DNA of 64,000 nt, from the NCBI RefSeq assembly GCF_039542305.1, contig NZ_BAABHW010000001.1, positions 620,001 through 684,000 of the forward strand. The letters run 5' to 3'. Below are positions 35,365 to 41,849 of this stretch, in pieces. The notes under the pieces were generated by a model. It saw only the letters and a list, made by a program, of their open reading frames with translations, ran no database searches and was not told where the DNA came from. The position numbers and the translations under genes are program-made. Position 1 is the first letter of the stretch, and the number at the start of each line of letters is the position of its first letter. This stretch comes from Roseibacterium beibuensis (lineage in GTDB: Bacteria; Pseudomonadota; Alphaproteobacteria; Rhodobacterales; Rhodobacteraceae).

Positions 35365-36408
35365 TTGCCTATCGTCTTCACTGCTCTGGACAATGAATTC
35401 GCCGCGTCGACCGGCGACAATGTCTATGCGATGGGCGACAGCAGCATTTTCGACTATCCGCCAACTGCCACGAACGACCTGACGATCACCGCCGCGCCGG
35501 ACGACCCGTCACCCTACACCTTCGAGGTGGGCGACACCTATCACCTGTCCTGGGACGGAATGGGCGGGGGCGGCGACTTCGAGGCGACGGTTATTCGGTC
35601 GGATCCGATCGGCGTGGGCGGCGATAGCGGCCATGCGGTCGTCTTCGAGATGGTGGACGATGCGGGCGACGCGGTCCAGGTCGTCTGGACGCCCGAATTC
35701 GATCTCGAAAGCTGGTATTTCGACAATTTCAACGGCGGCGTCTCGCCCGGGTTCTACACCGCCGACCAGAACCCGGCCGAGTACCTGACCTATGTCTGTT
35801 TCGCCGCGGGCACGCTGATCTCGGCGCCGCGCGGAACCGTCGCGGTGGAGCGGCTGCAGCCGGGGGATCGTGTCCGCACCCTCGATCATGGGACGCAGCC
35901 GATCCTGTGGGTCGGAAAAAAGGAGGTCAGCGCGCGAGGTGACATGGCGCCTGTCTGCTTCGAGGCCGGGGCGATCGGAAACCGGAGGGCCTTGCGCCTG
36001 TCGCCACAGCACCGGGTGCTGATGCGCGGCGCCCGGGTCGAGATGATGTTCGGTGTGCCCGAGGTGCTGCTGCCCGCGCGCGCCTTCCTCGGGCTGCCGG
36101 GCGTCAGCCAAAAGCGTGCTCGATGGGTGACCTACGTCCATCTCCTGTTCGAGCGGCACGAGATCGTTTGGGCGGAGGGCGCGCCCTGTGAAAGCCTTCT
36201 ATTGGGCGAAATGGCCGTGGCGCGGCTGTCTCCGCCTGCCGATCTGGGCTTGCGAGAGGCGGGCGCGCTGATGCCCGAGGTTCTTGCCCACCCACGGATG
36301 GGCCGAATGAACGCCGCGCGGCCCGTGTTGCGCCTGCGTGAAGCCTCGGCGCTTTTGGGGCGTGCCGTGCCGCGATTGCGGCGGCGGGCGGTGCCCTCGA
36401 TGCTCTAG
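35365..36408 (+). CDS. Hint-domain protein
   Basis: A 347-residue protein. Residues about 1-140 form an Asp/Gly-rich acidic beta domain. A Hint (hedgehog/intein) domain follows: CFAAGTLISAPRGTVAVERLQPGDRVRTLDHGTQPILWVGKK with candidate nucleophile Cys145, then LRLSPQHRVLM (block with His) and VTYVHLLFERHEIVWAEGAPCESLLLG. This Hint_2 arrangement is common in exported roseobacter proteins. No clear intein-type C-terminal Asn or extein is seen, so if self-cleavage occurs it would be at Cys145. The start codon is TTG at 35365 behind a G-rich site. The function is unknown. It overlaps the convergent lysE-type gene by 4 nt. Confidence 0.82.
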   Translation: MPIVFTALDNEFAASTGDNVYAMGDSSIFDYPPTATNDLTITAAPDDPSPYTFEVGDTYHLSWDGMGGGGDFEATVIRSDPIGVGGDSGHAVVFEMVDDAGDAVQVVWTPEFDLESWYFDNFNGGVSPGFYTADQNPAEYLTYVCFAAGTLISAPRGTVAVERLQPGDRVRTLDHGTQPILWVGKKEVSARGDMAPVCFEAGAIGNRRALRLSPQHRVLMRGARVEMMFGVPEVLLPARAFLGLPGVSQKRARWVTYVHLLFERHEIVWAEGAPCESLLLGEMAVARLSPPADLGLREAGALMPEVLAHPRMGRMNAARPVLRLREASALLGRAVPRLRRRAVPSML

Positions 36409-37028
36409 CCGAATCCGCCGGACAGGATCGGCCAGAGCGAGGCGACCAGCAACAGCGCCATCGTGATGTTGAACGCCCTGAGCCGCCCCGGGCCGTCCAG
36501 CCAACGGCGCAACTGCGTTCCGCCCCAGGCCCAGACGGTGACCGATGGCAGATTCGTTGCGGCGAACACCAGGGCAACCGCAAGGGCCCCGGCCCAGGTG
36601 ACGCCGAGAATGCCGGCTTCGGGGGCGAAGTTGGTCTGCGCGTAGATCGCCATATACCAGGCCTTGGGGTTGACCCATTGAAACGCCGCGGCTTGAAGGA
36701 AGGTCAGCGGACGGCCCTTGGCCACGTCCTCGGCCTCGGGCGGGGGCGCTGCATTGGCGATCTTCCACGCGAGATAGACGAGGTAGACCGCACAGCCTGC
36801 CATCAGGGTCGGGCGCACCCATGGCAGCATTTCGAACAGCCCGATCAGCCCTAGCCCCACCAGAGAGGTCATCAGGGCATGCCCCAGCGAGATGCCCAGC
36901 ATGTGCGGCACCGTCCGGCGCAGCCCGAAATTCGCGCCGGAGGCCAGAAGCATGATGTTGTTCGGCCCCGGGGTAATCGATGCCGCGAAGGCGAAGAGGA
37001 TCAGCGCTGTCAGAAGATCGGGTGTCAT
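36405..37028 (-). CDS. LysE-family amino-acid exporter
   Basis: A 207-residue inner-membrane protein with about six hydrophobic segments. The family opening LLTALILFAFAASITPGPNNIMLLASGANFGLRRTVPHMLGISLGHALM is unmistakable, and FLQAAAFQWVNPKAWYMAI is the conserved second-repeat motif. LysE/RhtB proteins export amino acids or homoserine lactone-like compounds. The ATG at 37028 faces a divergent Lrp-type regulator gene 73 nt away, the usual arrangement for regulator-controlled exporters. Confidence 0.9.
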   Translation of the reverse strand: MTPDLLTALILFAFAASITPGPNNIMLLASGANFGLRRTVPHMLGISLGHALMTSLVGLGLIGLFEMLPWVRPTLMAGCAVYLVYLAWKIANAAPPPEAEDVAKGRPLTFLQAAAFQWVNPKAWYMAIYAQTNFAPEAGILGVTWAGALAVALVFAATNLPSVTVWAWGGTQLRRWLDGPGRLRAFNITMALLLVASLWPILSGGFG

Positions 37029-37062
37029 GCGGCGCAATCTATGCGCGCCGCTGCGGAATGAA

Positions 37063-37099
37063 ATTGCAAACCTTGCCGTTGAGCGGGTAGTTTTGCAAT
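37063..37099. promoter_or_regulatory. candidate operator between exporter and Lrp-type regulator
   Basis: An inverted repeat ATTGCAAA (37063-37070) and TTTGCAAT (37092-37099) separated by 21 nt fills the divergent intergenic gap; the right half ends 2 nt before the regulator start codon. It could be the binding site of the Lrp-family protein, giving autoregulation and exporter control. No footprint evidence. Confidence 0.45.
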
Positions 37100-37101
37100 C
37101 C

Positions 37102-37554
37102 ATGGGCAATTTGGACGCAAAAGACCGCCAAATATTGCGCGAACTGTCGCGCGACGGACGAATCTCCAATCTCGACCTGGCCGAACGTGTGGCCTTGTCG
37201 CCCTCGGCCACGTTGCGCCGGGTGCAGGCGCTGGAAAAGGCGGGCGTGATCCGCGGGTATCGCGCGGTGCTCGATCCCGCCGCGATGGGGGTCGGTTTCG
37301 TGGCCTATATCGCGGTTGGTTTGAACGAGCATACGAAAGCCGCGCAAGAGGCGTTCGAACGCGCCATGGCGCAGGCCGACGAGGTGCGCGAGTGCCACAA
37401 CATCACCGGCAGCGTGGAATACCTGCTGCGGGTCGAGGTGGCGGATCTTGGCGCCTACAAGCGATTCCATACCGATGTGCTGGGCAGCTTGCCGCAAGTG
37501 GCGACCCTGCAAACCTATGTCGTGATGGGCTCCCCCAAGGACGACCGCGCCTGA
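37102..37554 (+). CDS. Lrp/AsnC-family transcriptional regulator
   Basis: A 150-residue regulator of standard Lrp length. The N-terminal helix-turn-helix is LDAKDRQILRELSRDGRISNLDLAERVALSPSATLRRVQALEKAGVI, followed by YRAVLDP and a RAM effector-binding domain (VGFVAYIAVGLNEHTKAA, ECHNITGSVEYLLRVEVADLGAYKRFHTDVLGSLPQVATLQTYVVM). It likely senses an amino acid and controls the divergent LysE-type exporter. The ATG at 37102 was chosen because homology starts there. Confidence 0.92.
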   Translation: MGNLDAKDRQILRELSRDGRISNLDLAERVALSPSATLRRVQALEKAGVIRGYRAVLDPAAMGVGFVAYIAVGLNEHTKAAQEAFERAMAQADEVRECHNITGSVEYLLRVEVADLGAYKRFHTDVLGSLPQVATLQTYVVMGSPKDDRA

Positions 37555-37571
37555 CAGGGACCGAAAAAGAG

Positions 37572-37620
37572 AAAGGCGGCGGATGACCCGAGGGAGGAGG
37601 AGGGTCAGCCGCCGCCTTTT
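37572..37620. terminator. terminal hairpin of the small-RNA array; also usable by the regulator gene
   Basis: An 8-bp GC stem (GGCGGCGG / CCGCCGCC) extended by A-T pairs, with an inner 6-bp segment (37584-37589 with 37602-37607). On the minus strand it is followed by TTTCTCTTTTT; on the plus strand by TTTTG. It ends the stem-loop array and lies 18-66 nt after the Lrp-type gene stop. Confidence 0.7.
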
Positions 37621-37977
37621 GTTATCGGCCCCCGAATGGGAGGAGGAGGGGCACCGATGACGTCCGGGAGGGAGGATCCCGGTATTGAGCGGCGGTGATC
37701 CTCAAGGGAGGAGGAGAGGATCACCGCCTGAGTACCGGCCCCCAAGGGAGGGGAGGGGCGCCGATGCCGTTTGGGGCTGCAAGGCCCCGGAATTTTTCGG
37801 CGGTGACCCTCAAGGGAGGAGGAGAGGATCACCGCCGCTGTCACGACCCCTGATGGGAGGAGGGGGCCGATCTTTTGCCCGGAGGGAGGATCCGGGCGGA
37901 TTGTGCGGACGCATCCAAGGGAGGAGGGGGATGCGCCCCGCGACGCTGGCCTCTGAAGGGAGGAGGTGAGGCCAGCG
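37572..37977 (-). ncRNA. tandem array of anti-Shine-Dalgarno stem-loops (CcsR/cuckoo-RNA type)
   Basis: About ten stem-loops follow one another on the minus strand (plus coordinates): 37944-37977, 37910-37935, 37877-37897, 37844-37869, 37799-37836, 37737-37762, 37691-37728, 37664-37682, 37624-37658 and 37575-37616. Stems are 6-13 bp. In seven of them the RNA loop contains the exact motif CCUCCUCCC; one carries an expanded variant and two carry UCCUCCC. The array begins 18 nt after the stop of a DUF1127 gene and ends in a terminator-like hairpin. This matches the known CcsR small RNAs of Rhodobacter, which are processed from a transcript with the DUF1127 gene ccaF1. The unit count here is high. 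Exact 5' and 3' ends of individual RNAs cannot be read. Confidence 0.75.
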
Positions 37978-37995
37978 AATTCCGTGTTCGAACGT

Positions 37996-38214
37996 TCAGA
38001 CGTCCTTGCCGTAAGCGGCTTCGAGCGCTGCGCGACGCAGTATCGAGCGGTTCAGGCCCAGATCGGCCAATTCGCGCCCCGACAGGCCTTGAAGCTCGGC
38101 CAGCGTACGGCGATACAGACGCCAGGTCGCGTAGGCTTCGGAGGCTTGCTGCCAGATTTCGCCCAGGCGGCTGCCCAGTGCGACGTTGCTGCGGTTGCTC
38201 GAAACAAATGCCAT
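37996..38214 (-). CDS. DUF1127 small protein (CcaF1-like)
   Basis: A 72-residue protein with the short DUF1127 domain at the C-terminal half: WRLYRRTLAELQGLSGRELADLGLNRSILRRAALEAAYGKDV, an Arg-rich helix pair with the ELADLGLNR motif. In Rhodobacter a DUF1127 protein (CcaF1) encoded just upstream of the CcsR RNAs binds RNA and influences small-RNA maturation; the same arrangement is seen here. The ATG at 38214 has AAGGA upstream. The gene is too short for more domains. Likely stress-induced by analogy. Confidence 0.88.
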   Translation of the reverse strand: MAFVSSNRSNVALGSRLGEIWQQASEAYATWRLYRRTLAELQGLSGRELADLGLNRSILRRAALEAAYGKDV

Positions 38215-38310
38215 GTTTCCGATCCTTGCGTTTTTTGCCGGAGGCGGCCGTGGAACTGCCGCGCGTCCTGCTCGGTGTAGTGCTCGGGGCCGCGCCCCTG
38301 TTGAGGAAGA

Positions 38311-38337
38311 AGATAGGCGAATGCTGCGAGTGCACAA
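38311..38337 (-). promoter_or_regulatory. possible RpoH-type promoter of the DUF1127/small-RNA transcript
   Basis: On the minus strand TTGTGC (38337-38332) is followed after 14 nt by CCTATCT (38317-38311, counting CCTATC as the -10 core), about 97 nt upstream of the DUF1127 start. The short spacer and C-rich -10 fit a heat-shock sigma promoter, which is what drives the homologous locus in Rhodobacter. Weak match. Confidence 0.3.
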
Positions 38338-38417
38338 TGAACAAGGCTTCAACGCCGCTATGCAGAAAATGCATACATCATGCTGACCTATTTTCCCCTA
38401 CGTAAACGGGCCTTTGC

Positions 38418-39608
38418 ATGATTGCAGGGGGTGCATTCGGGGATCCGCAGTTCCGCCGGTTTTTCGGCGGCGTGTTCTTCGCGGTGCAGGCGATCTGGAT
38501 CCAGAGGGTGACCATTTCCTGGCTCGCGTGGGAGAGGACGGGCTCTGCCGAGTTCGTCGGCCTGGTGGCAAGCCTCAGCCTTGCACCGACCCTTGTGGCA
38601 GGTCCGCTGTTCGGTGTGCTGGCCGACCGCGTCAACATCCGGCGGGCGGCGCTTGTGACCAATGGCGGCATGGCGGCGGTGTTGGCGGCGCTGGCCATTG
38701 CCTTGCCCATCGCCGGACCGCTGGCGCTTGCGCTGGCTGCTCTGGGTGTCGGCGTGATCTCGGCCGCGCATCACCCGGTGCGCATGTCGCTTGGCCCCCG
38801 ACTTGTCCCGGCGGACATGGTGCAGCACGTGGTGTCGGTCACGGCGCTCAACTTCAACCTGGCGCGACTTGTGGCGCCGGTCGCTGCCGGTTGGATCATC
38901 GCGGGGTTCAGCGGCGCGGTCGCGCTGTGGGTCGCGGTGGCCTGCTATGTCCCGATGCTGGCCGTTCTGCCGGGCTTGCGCCCAAGGGATCTGCCGCCGC
39001 GCGCGCGTGCGCCGTTCCTGACCGAATTGCGGGAAGGGGTGTTCTATGCCTGGCGCACGCCGCTGATCCGGCGCGCCTTGCTGATCACGTTGGTCTTCGC
39101 GACGCTCGTGCGTGGCGCCCTGGAGGTCTTGCCCGTGTTGGCCGACGGGGCCTTCGGTCGTGGCGCGGCGGGTCTGGGCATGTTGACGGCGGCGGCCGGG
39201 GCCGGGGCGCTGTCGTCGGCCTTGCTGAAAGCATTCGGCGCCGGGGCGGTCGGCGCGCGCATCCCACCGGCGGTTTATATTGCGGTCGTCCTGGGTTTTG
39301 CTGCCGTGATCGGGATGGGCTTGGCCCCTGTCTGGCCGCTGGCCCTGGCCGCGACGGCCGTGACGGGGTTCTGTGCGACATGGTGTGGCGTCAGTTTGCA
39401 GGCCGCGATCCAGACGGAATTGCCCGATGCCTACCGGGGCCGGGTGATGTCGCTTTGGGTGGTGGTCGGTTTCGGCACGGTGGCCATCGGCGCGCTGTCC
39501 ATCGGGGCGCTGGCCGAGCGGTTGGGCATCGGGACTGCGCTGGCCGTGGCAGGGGGCGTGGGGATGCTTCTGGCCGCGATCATCTTTCTGGGGGGTGCGC
39601 GCCGCTGA
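38418..39608 (+). CDS. MFS transporter (EntS/MFS_3-like)
   Basis: A 396-residue membrane protein with about twelve hydrophobic segments. QRVTISWLAWERTGSAEFVGLVASLSLAPTLVAGPLFGVLADRVNIRRA contains the GxLaDrxxrr loop between helices 2 and 3; the second half has ELPDAYRGRVMSLWVVVGFGTVAIGAL. The MFS_3 group usually exports siderophores or drugs; the substrate here is unknown. The ribosome site at the ATG (38418) is weak. Divergent from the DUF1127/small-RNA transcript. Confidence 0.85.
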   Translation: MIAGGAFGDPQFRRFFGGVFFAVQAIWIQRVTISWLAWERTGSAEFVGLVASLSLAPTLVAGPLFGVLADRVNIRRAALVTNGGMAAVLAALAIALPIAGPLALALAALGVGVISAAHHPVRMSLGPRLVPADMVQHVVSVTALNFNLARLVAPVAAGWIIAGFSGAVALWVAVACYVPMLAVLPGLRPRDLPPRARAPFLTELREGVFYAWRTPLIRRALLITLVFATLVRGALEVLPVLADGAFGRGAAGLGMLTAAAGAGALSSALLKAFGAGAVGARIPPAVYIAVVLGFAAVIGMGLAPVWPLALAATAVTGFCATWCGVSLQAAIQTELPDAYRGRVMSLWVVVGFGTVAIGALSIGALAERLGIGTALAVAGGVGMLLAAIIFLGGARR

Positions 39609-39659
39609 CTTGTGCCCTATGTGGCGGTTGACGGATTTGCTCAGGAAAGGACGCGCCCC

Positions 39660-40754
39660 ATGACCCAGACCCGTGACAGCATCCTCGACGCGTTGCGCGC
39701 GCTGACACTGCCCGATGGGGGCGACCTGATCAGTCGCGACATGGTGCGTGCCCTGCGGATCGAGGGCGGGAAGGTCAGTTTCATTATCGAGGCGGAAACG
39801 CCCGAGGCCGCGCGTGGCATGGATGGAGTGCGCCGCGCCGCGGAACAGATCGTCTCGCGTCTGCCCGGTGTCGACGGGGTGAGCGTCGCCTTGACCGCCC
39901 ATGGTCCGACGCAAAAGGCCCCGCCCGCCGCGCCGCAAGGCGCCGAGCCGCCGACGTTGAAAATGGGCGGGCACATGAAGCCGCAGCAAGGCTCGATGAA
40001 ACCCTCGGGCGTCAAGACGATCATCGGGATCGGGTCCGGCAAGGGGGGCGTGGGCAAATCCACCGTCGCCACGAACCTCGCCGTGGCGCTGGCGCGGCAG
40101 GGACGGCGCGTGGGCCTGCTGGATGCCGATATCTACGGCCCCAGCGTGCCGCGCATGATGGGTGTGAACAAACGCCCCGCCAGCCCGGACGGCAAAACGA
40201 TCATCCCGCTCAAGAACCATGGCGTCACCATGATGTCGATCGGCTTCATGCTGCCGGAGGAAAAGGCGGTGGTCTGGCGCGGCCCGATGCTCATGGGGGC
40301 GCTGCAGCAGATGCTGACCCAGGTGGAGTGGGGCGAGCTGGACACGCTCCTCGTCGACCTGCCGCCGGGCACGGGCGACGTGGCCATGACCCTCTGCCAG
40401 AAAGCCGAGGTGACGGGGGCGATCGTCGTGTCGACGCCGCAGGACGTGGCGCTGCTCGACGCGCGCAAGGCGCTGAATATGTTCGACCTGCTGAAGACCC
40501 CCGTTCTGGGCCTGATCGAGAACATGGCGAGCTACATCTGCCCCAATTGCGGTCACGAGGCGCATATCTTCGGCGAGGGCGGCGTCCGGTCCGAAGCCGA
40601 AAAGCTGGGCCATCCGTTCCTCGGCGCGCTTCCGATCAGCCTTGAGACGCGGATCGCGGGCGATGCGGGCACGCCGATCGCGGCAGGCGAGGGACCGATG
40701 GCCGAGGCCTATGCGAACCTCGCGAAGCGGTTCATCGAGGGCGGGCTGGCCTGA
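39660..40754 (+). CDS. mrp: Mrp/NBP35-family iron-sulfur cluster carrier ATPase
   Basis: A 364-residue protein. An N-terminal MIP18/DUF59-like domain (SILDALRALTLPDGGDLISRDMVRALRIEGGKVSFIIE) precedes a Pro-rich linker and the deviant Walker P-loop GIGSGKGGVGKSTVATNLAVALA. The MASYICPNCGHEAHIFGEGG segment carries the conserved CxxC that binds a bridging Fe-S cluster. It likely assembles or delivers Fe-S clusters in the cytoplasm. An AGGAAAGG site precedes the ATG at 39660. A hairpin terminator lies 160 nt downstream. Confidence 0.93.
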   Translation: MTQTRDSILDALRALTLPDGGDLISRDMVRALRIEGGKVSFIIEAETPEAARGMDGVRRAAEQIVSRLPGVDGVSVALTAHGPTQKAPPAAPQGAEPPTLKMGGHMKPQQGSMKPSGVKTIIGIGSGKGGVGKSTVATNLAVALARQGRRVGLLDADIYGPSVPRMMGVNKRPASPDGKTIIPLKNHGVTMMSIGFMLPEEKAVVWRGPMLMGALQQMLTQVEWGELDTLLVDLPPGTGDVAMTLCQKAEVTGAIVVSTPQDVALLDARKALNMFDLLKTPVLGLIENMASYICPNCGHEAHIFGEGGVRSEAEKLGHPFLGALPISLETRIAGDAGTPIAAGEGPMAEAYANLAKRFIEGGLA

Positions 40755-40916
40755 CACCGGCCCTCACGCAGGCATCACGGCAGGGTGATTCGCCGGACTC
40801 GGGGCGGGAAAACCCGTCCATTCCGCCCTCGCGGCGCAAAATCTGGAAAAATCTGCCACGTTATGGGAATGTCCCGGTCGAGGCCTGATTTTCACTACAT
40901 ATGGTGTTTATTTCCG

Positions 40917-40945
40917 GGCGGCCCACAATTTGGGCCGCCTCTTTC
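40917..40945 (+). terminator. hairpin terminator downstream of mrp
   Basis: A perfect 9-bp stem GGCGGCCCA / TGGGCCGCC with a 5-nt loop is followed by TCTTTC. It separates the mrp transcript from the leader of the dcw operon. Confidence 0.65.
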
Positions 40946-40984
40946 GTTGCAAATGAGCAACGGCGGGGGTGCTTAGAGGCCCTG

Positions 40985-41268
40985 TTTCCCAGGCTTTGGC
41001 AAATAAACCCAAAAAAAGGTGTTGAGTGGGGGCATATCCCATGGCACAAATCATCTATCGGCAGACGAGATCGAACAACGGGTCGCAAAGACCTGAAAAG
41101 ACAACAAAAACGGCAGGTGTTCATACAGGCAATCTCGAACGCCAAGACAAAGAGATCCGGCGCGCAAGCGAGCAGACATCCCCCCAGGTGGCCTGCGTAG
41201 TCGGACACCCAGCAATGGGACGAGGGCGGCGGATTGAGCAGTGGCAGCTTGCTCAATCCGCCGTTTCC
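40985..41268 (+). ncRNA. UpsM-like leader small RNA of the dcw operon
   Basis: The region between the mrp terminator and mraZ (564 nt in all) has no convincing gene but ends in a strong intrinsic terminator 47 nt before mraZ. In Rhodobacter the dcw cluster is preceded by a long leader that yields the abundant small RNA UpsM through termination or cleavage. Position and terminator agree with that here. The 5' end is not determined; I give an approximate start in the AT-rich segment after 40985. Sequence homology to UpsM could not be checked. Confidence 0.5.
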
Positions 41269-41272
41269 GTTT
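41228..41272 (+). terminator. intrinsic terminator inside the mraZ leader
   Basis: A perfect 13-bp stem GGCGGATTGAGCA / TGCTCAATCCGCC with a 9-nt loop is followed by the T-rich GTTTCCGTTTC. It lies upstream of mraZ in the sense direction, so it would attenuate the whole dcw operon or define the 3' end of a leader RNA. Confidence 0.8.
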
Positions 41273-41318
41273 CGGGGCTGGAATAAGGCTCGAATGGGGC
41301 GAAAAAGAGGCAAGCGCG

Positions 41319-41849
41319 GTGGACCGCAGATTTCTGGGCGAAAGCCTCAACAAGGTGGACGGAAAGGGCCGGGTCTCGATCCCGGCTAAATTCCGTCGCG
41401 TCTTGCAGAACTGCGACAAGGATTATGCGCCCGGCGGCGCGCCGCGCCTGTACATCGCCTATGGCGACCCCAAGAAAAATTACCTGGAATGCTTGTCGGG
41501 CGATGCGTTCGACCAGATCGACCAGATGATCCAGCAGCTTACCCCCGGCAGTCCGCTGAAAAAGGCGATGGGCTACCTCTATTACACCAAGTGTGACGCG
41601 ACCGTTCTGGACGATACCGGACGCCTCGTGCTGTCACAGGCCGCCCGCGAAAAGATCGACGTGGACGGAGAGGCGCTGTTCCAGGGCCATGGCGACCAGT
41701 TTCACATCCTCAAGCCGTCCGAGGCCAGCGCGGCGGACGAGGATTACGAGGCGATGCTGGCCGAGATGGGGCAGGACGATGCCTATTTCGATCCGCTCGC
41801 GGCCGCCTATCGCGAGCTTGAGGCGCGCAAGGTCGAGCCGGTGGAATGA
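41319..41849 (+). CDS. mraZ: division/cell wall cluster regulator MraZ
   Basis: A 176-residue protein with two AbrB-like SpoVT domains: FLGESLNKVDGKGRVSIPAKFRRVL and CDATVLDDTGRLVLSQAAREKIDVDGEALFQGHGDQFHILKPSEA. MraZ binds repeated DNA sites ahead of its own operon. The start is a GTG at 41319 (VDRRFLGES) with AGAGG upstream; frames further upstream run through the leader terminator. First gene of the dcw cluster, overlapping rsmH by 4 nt. Confidence 0.94.
   Translation: MDRRFLGESLNKVDGKGRVSIPAKFRRVLQNCDKDYAPGGAPRLYIAYGDPKKNYLECLSGDAFDQIDQMIQQLTPGSPLKKAMGYLYYTKCDATVLDDTGRLVLSQAAREKIDVDGEALFQGHGDQFHILKPSEASAADEDYEAMLAEMGQDDAYFDPLAAAYRELEARKVEPVE

Noticed and set aside
37605..37969. Short open frames (79 codons minus, 94 codons plus) inside the stem-loop array
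   Set aside because: They simply translate the repeats; no ribosome site and the RNA-structure explanation fits better.
37572..37977. CRISPR array or REP/MITE repeat cluster
   Set aside because: There is no constant repeat with regular unique spacers. The units are hairpins differing in stem sequence but sharing a loop motif, as in anti-Shine-Dalgarno small RNAs.
38388..40757. A 789-codon minus-strand open frame
   Set aside because: Antisense to the MFS and mrp genes; His/Gln/Arg-rich shadow frame.
40785..41286. Short open frames of 63 and 86 codons between mrp and mraZ
   Set aside because: They cross terminators and show no family features; the region is better explained as an operon leader.
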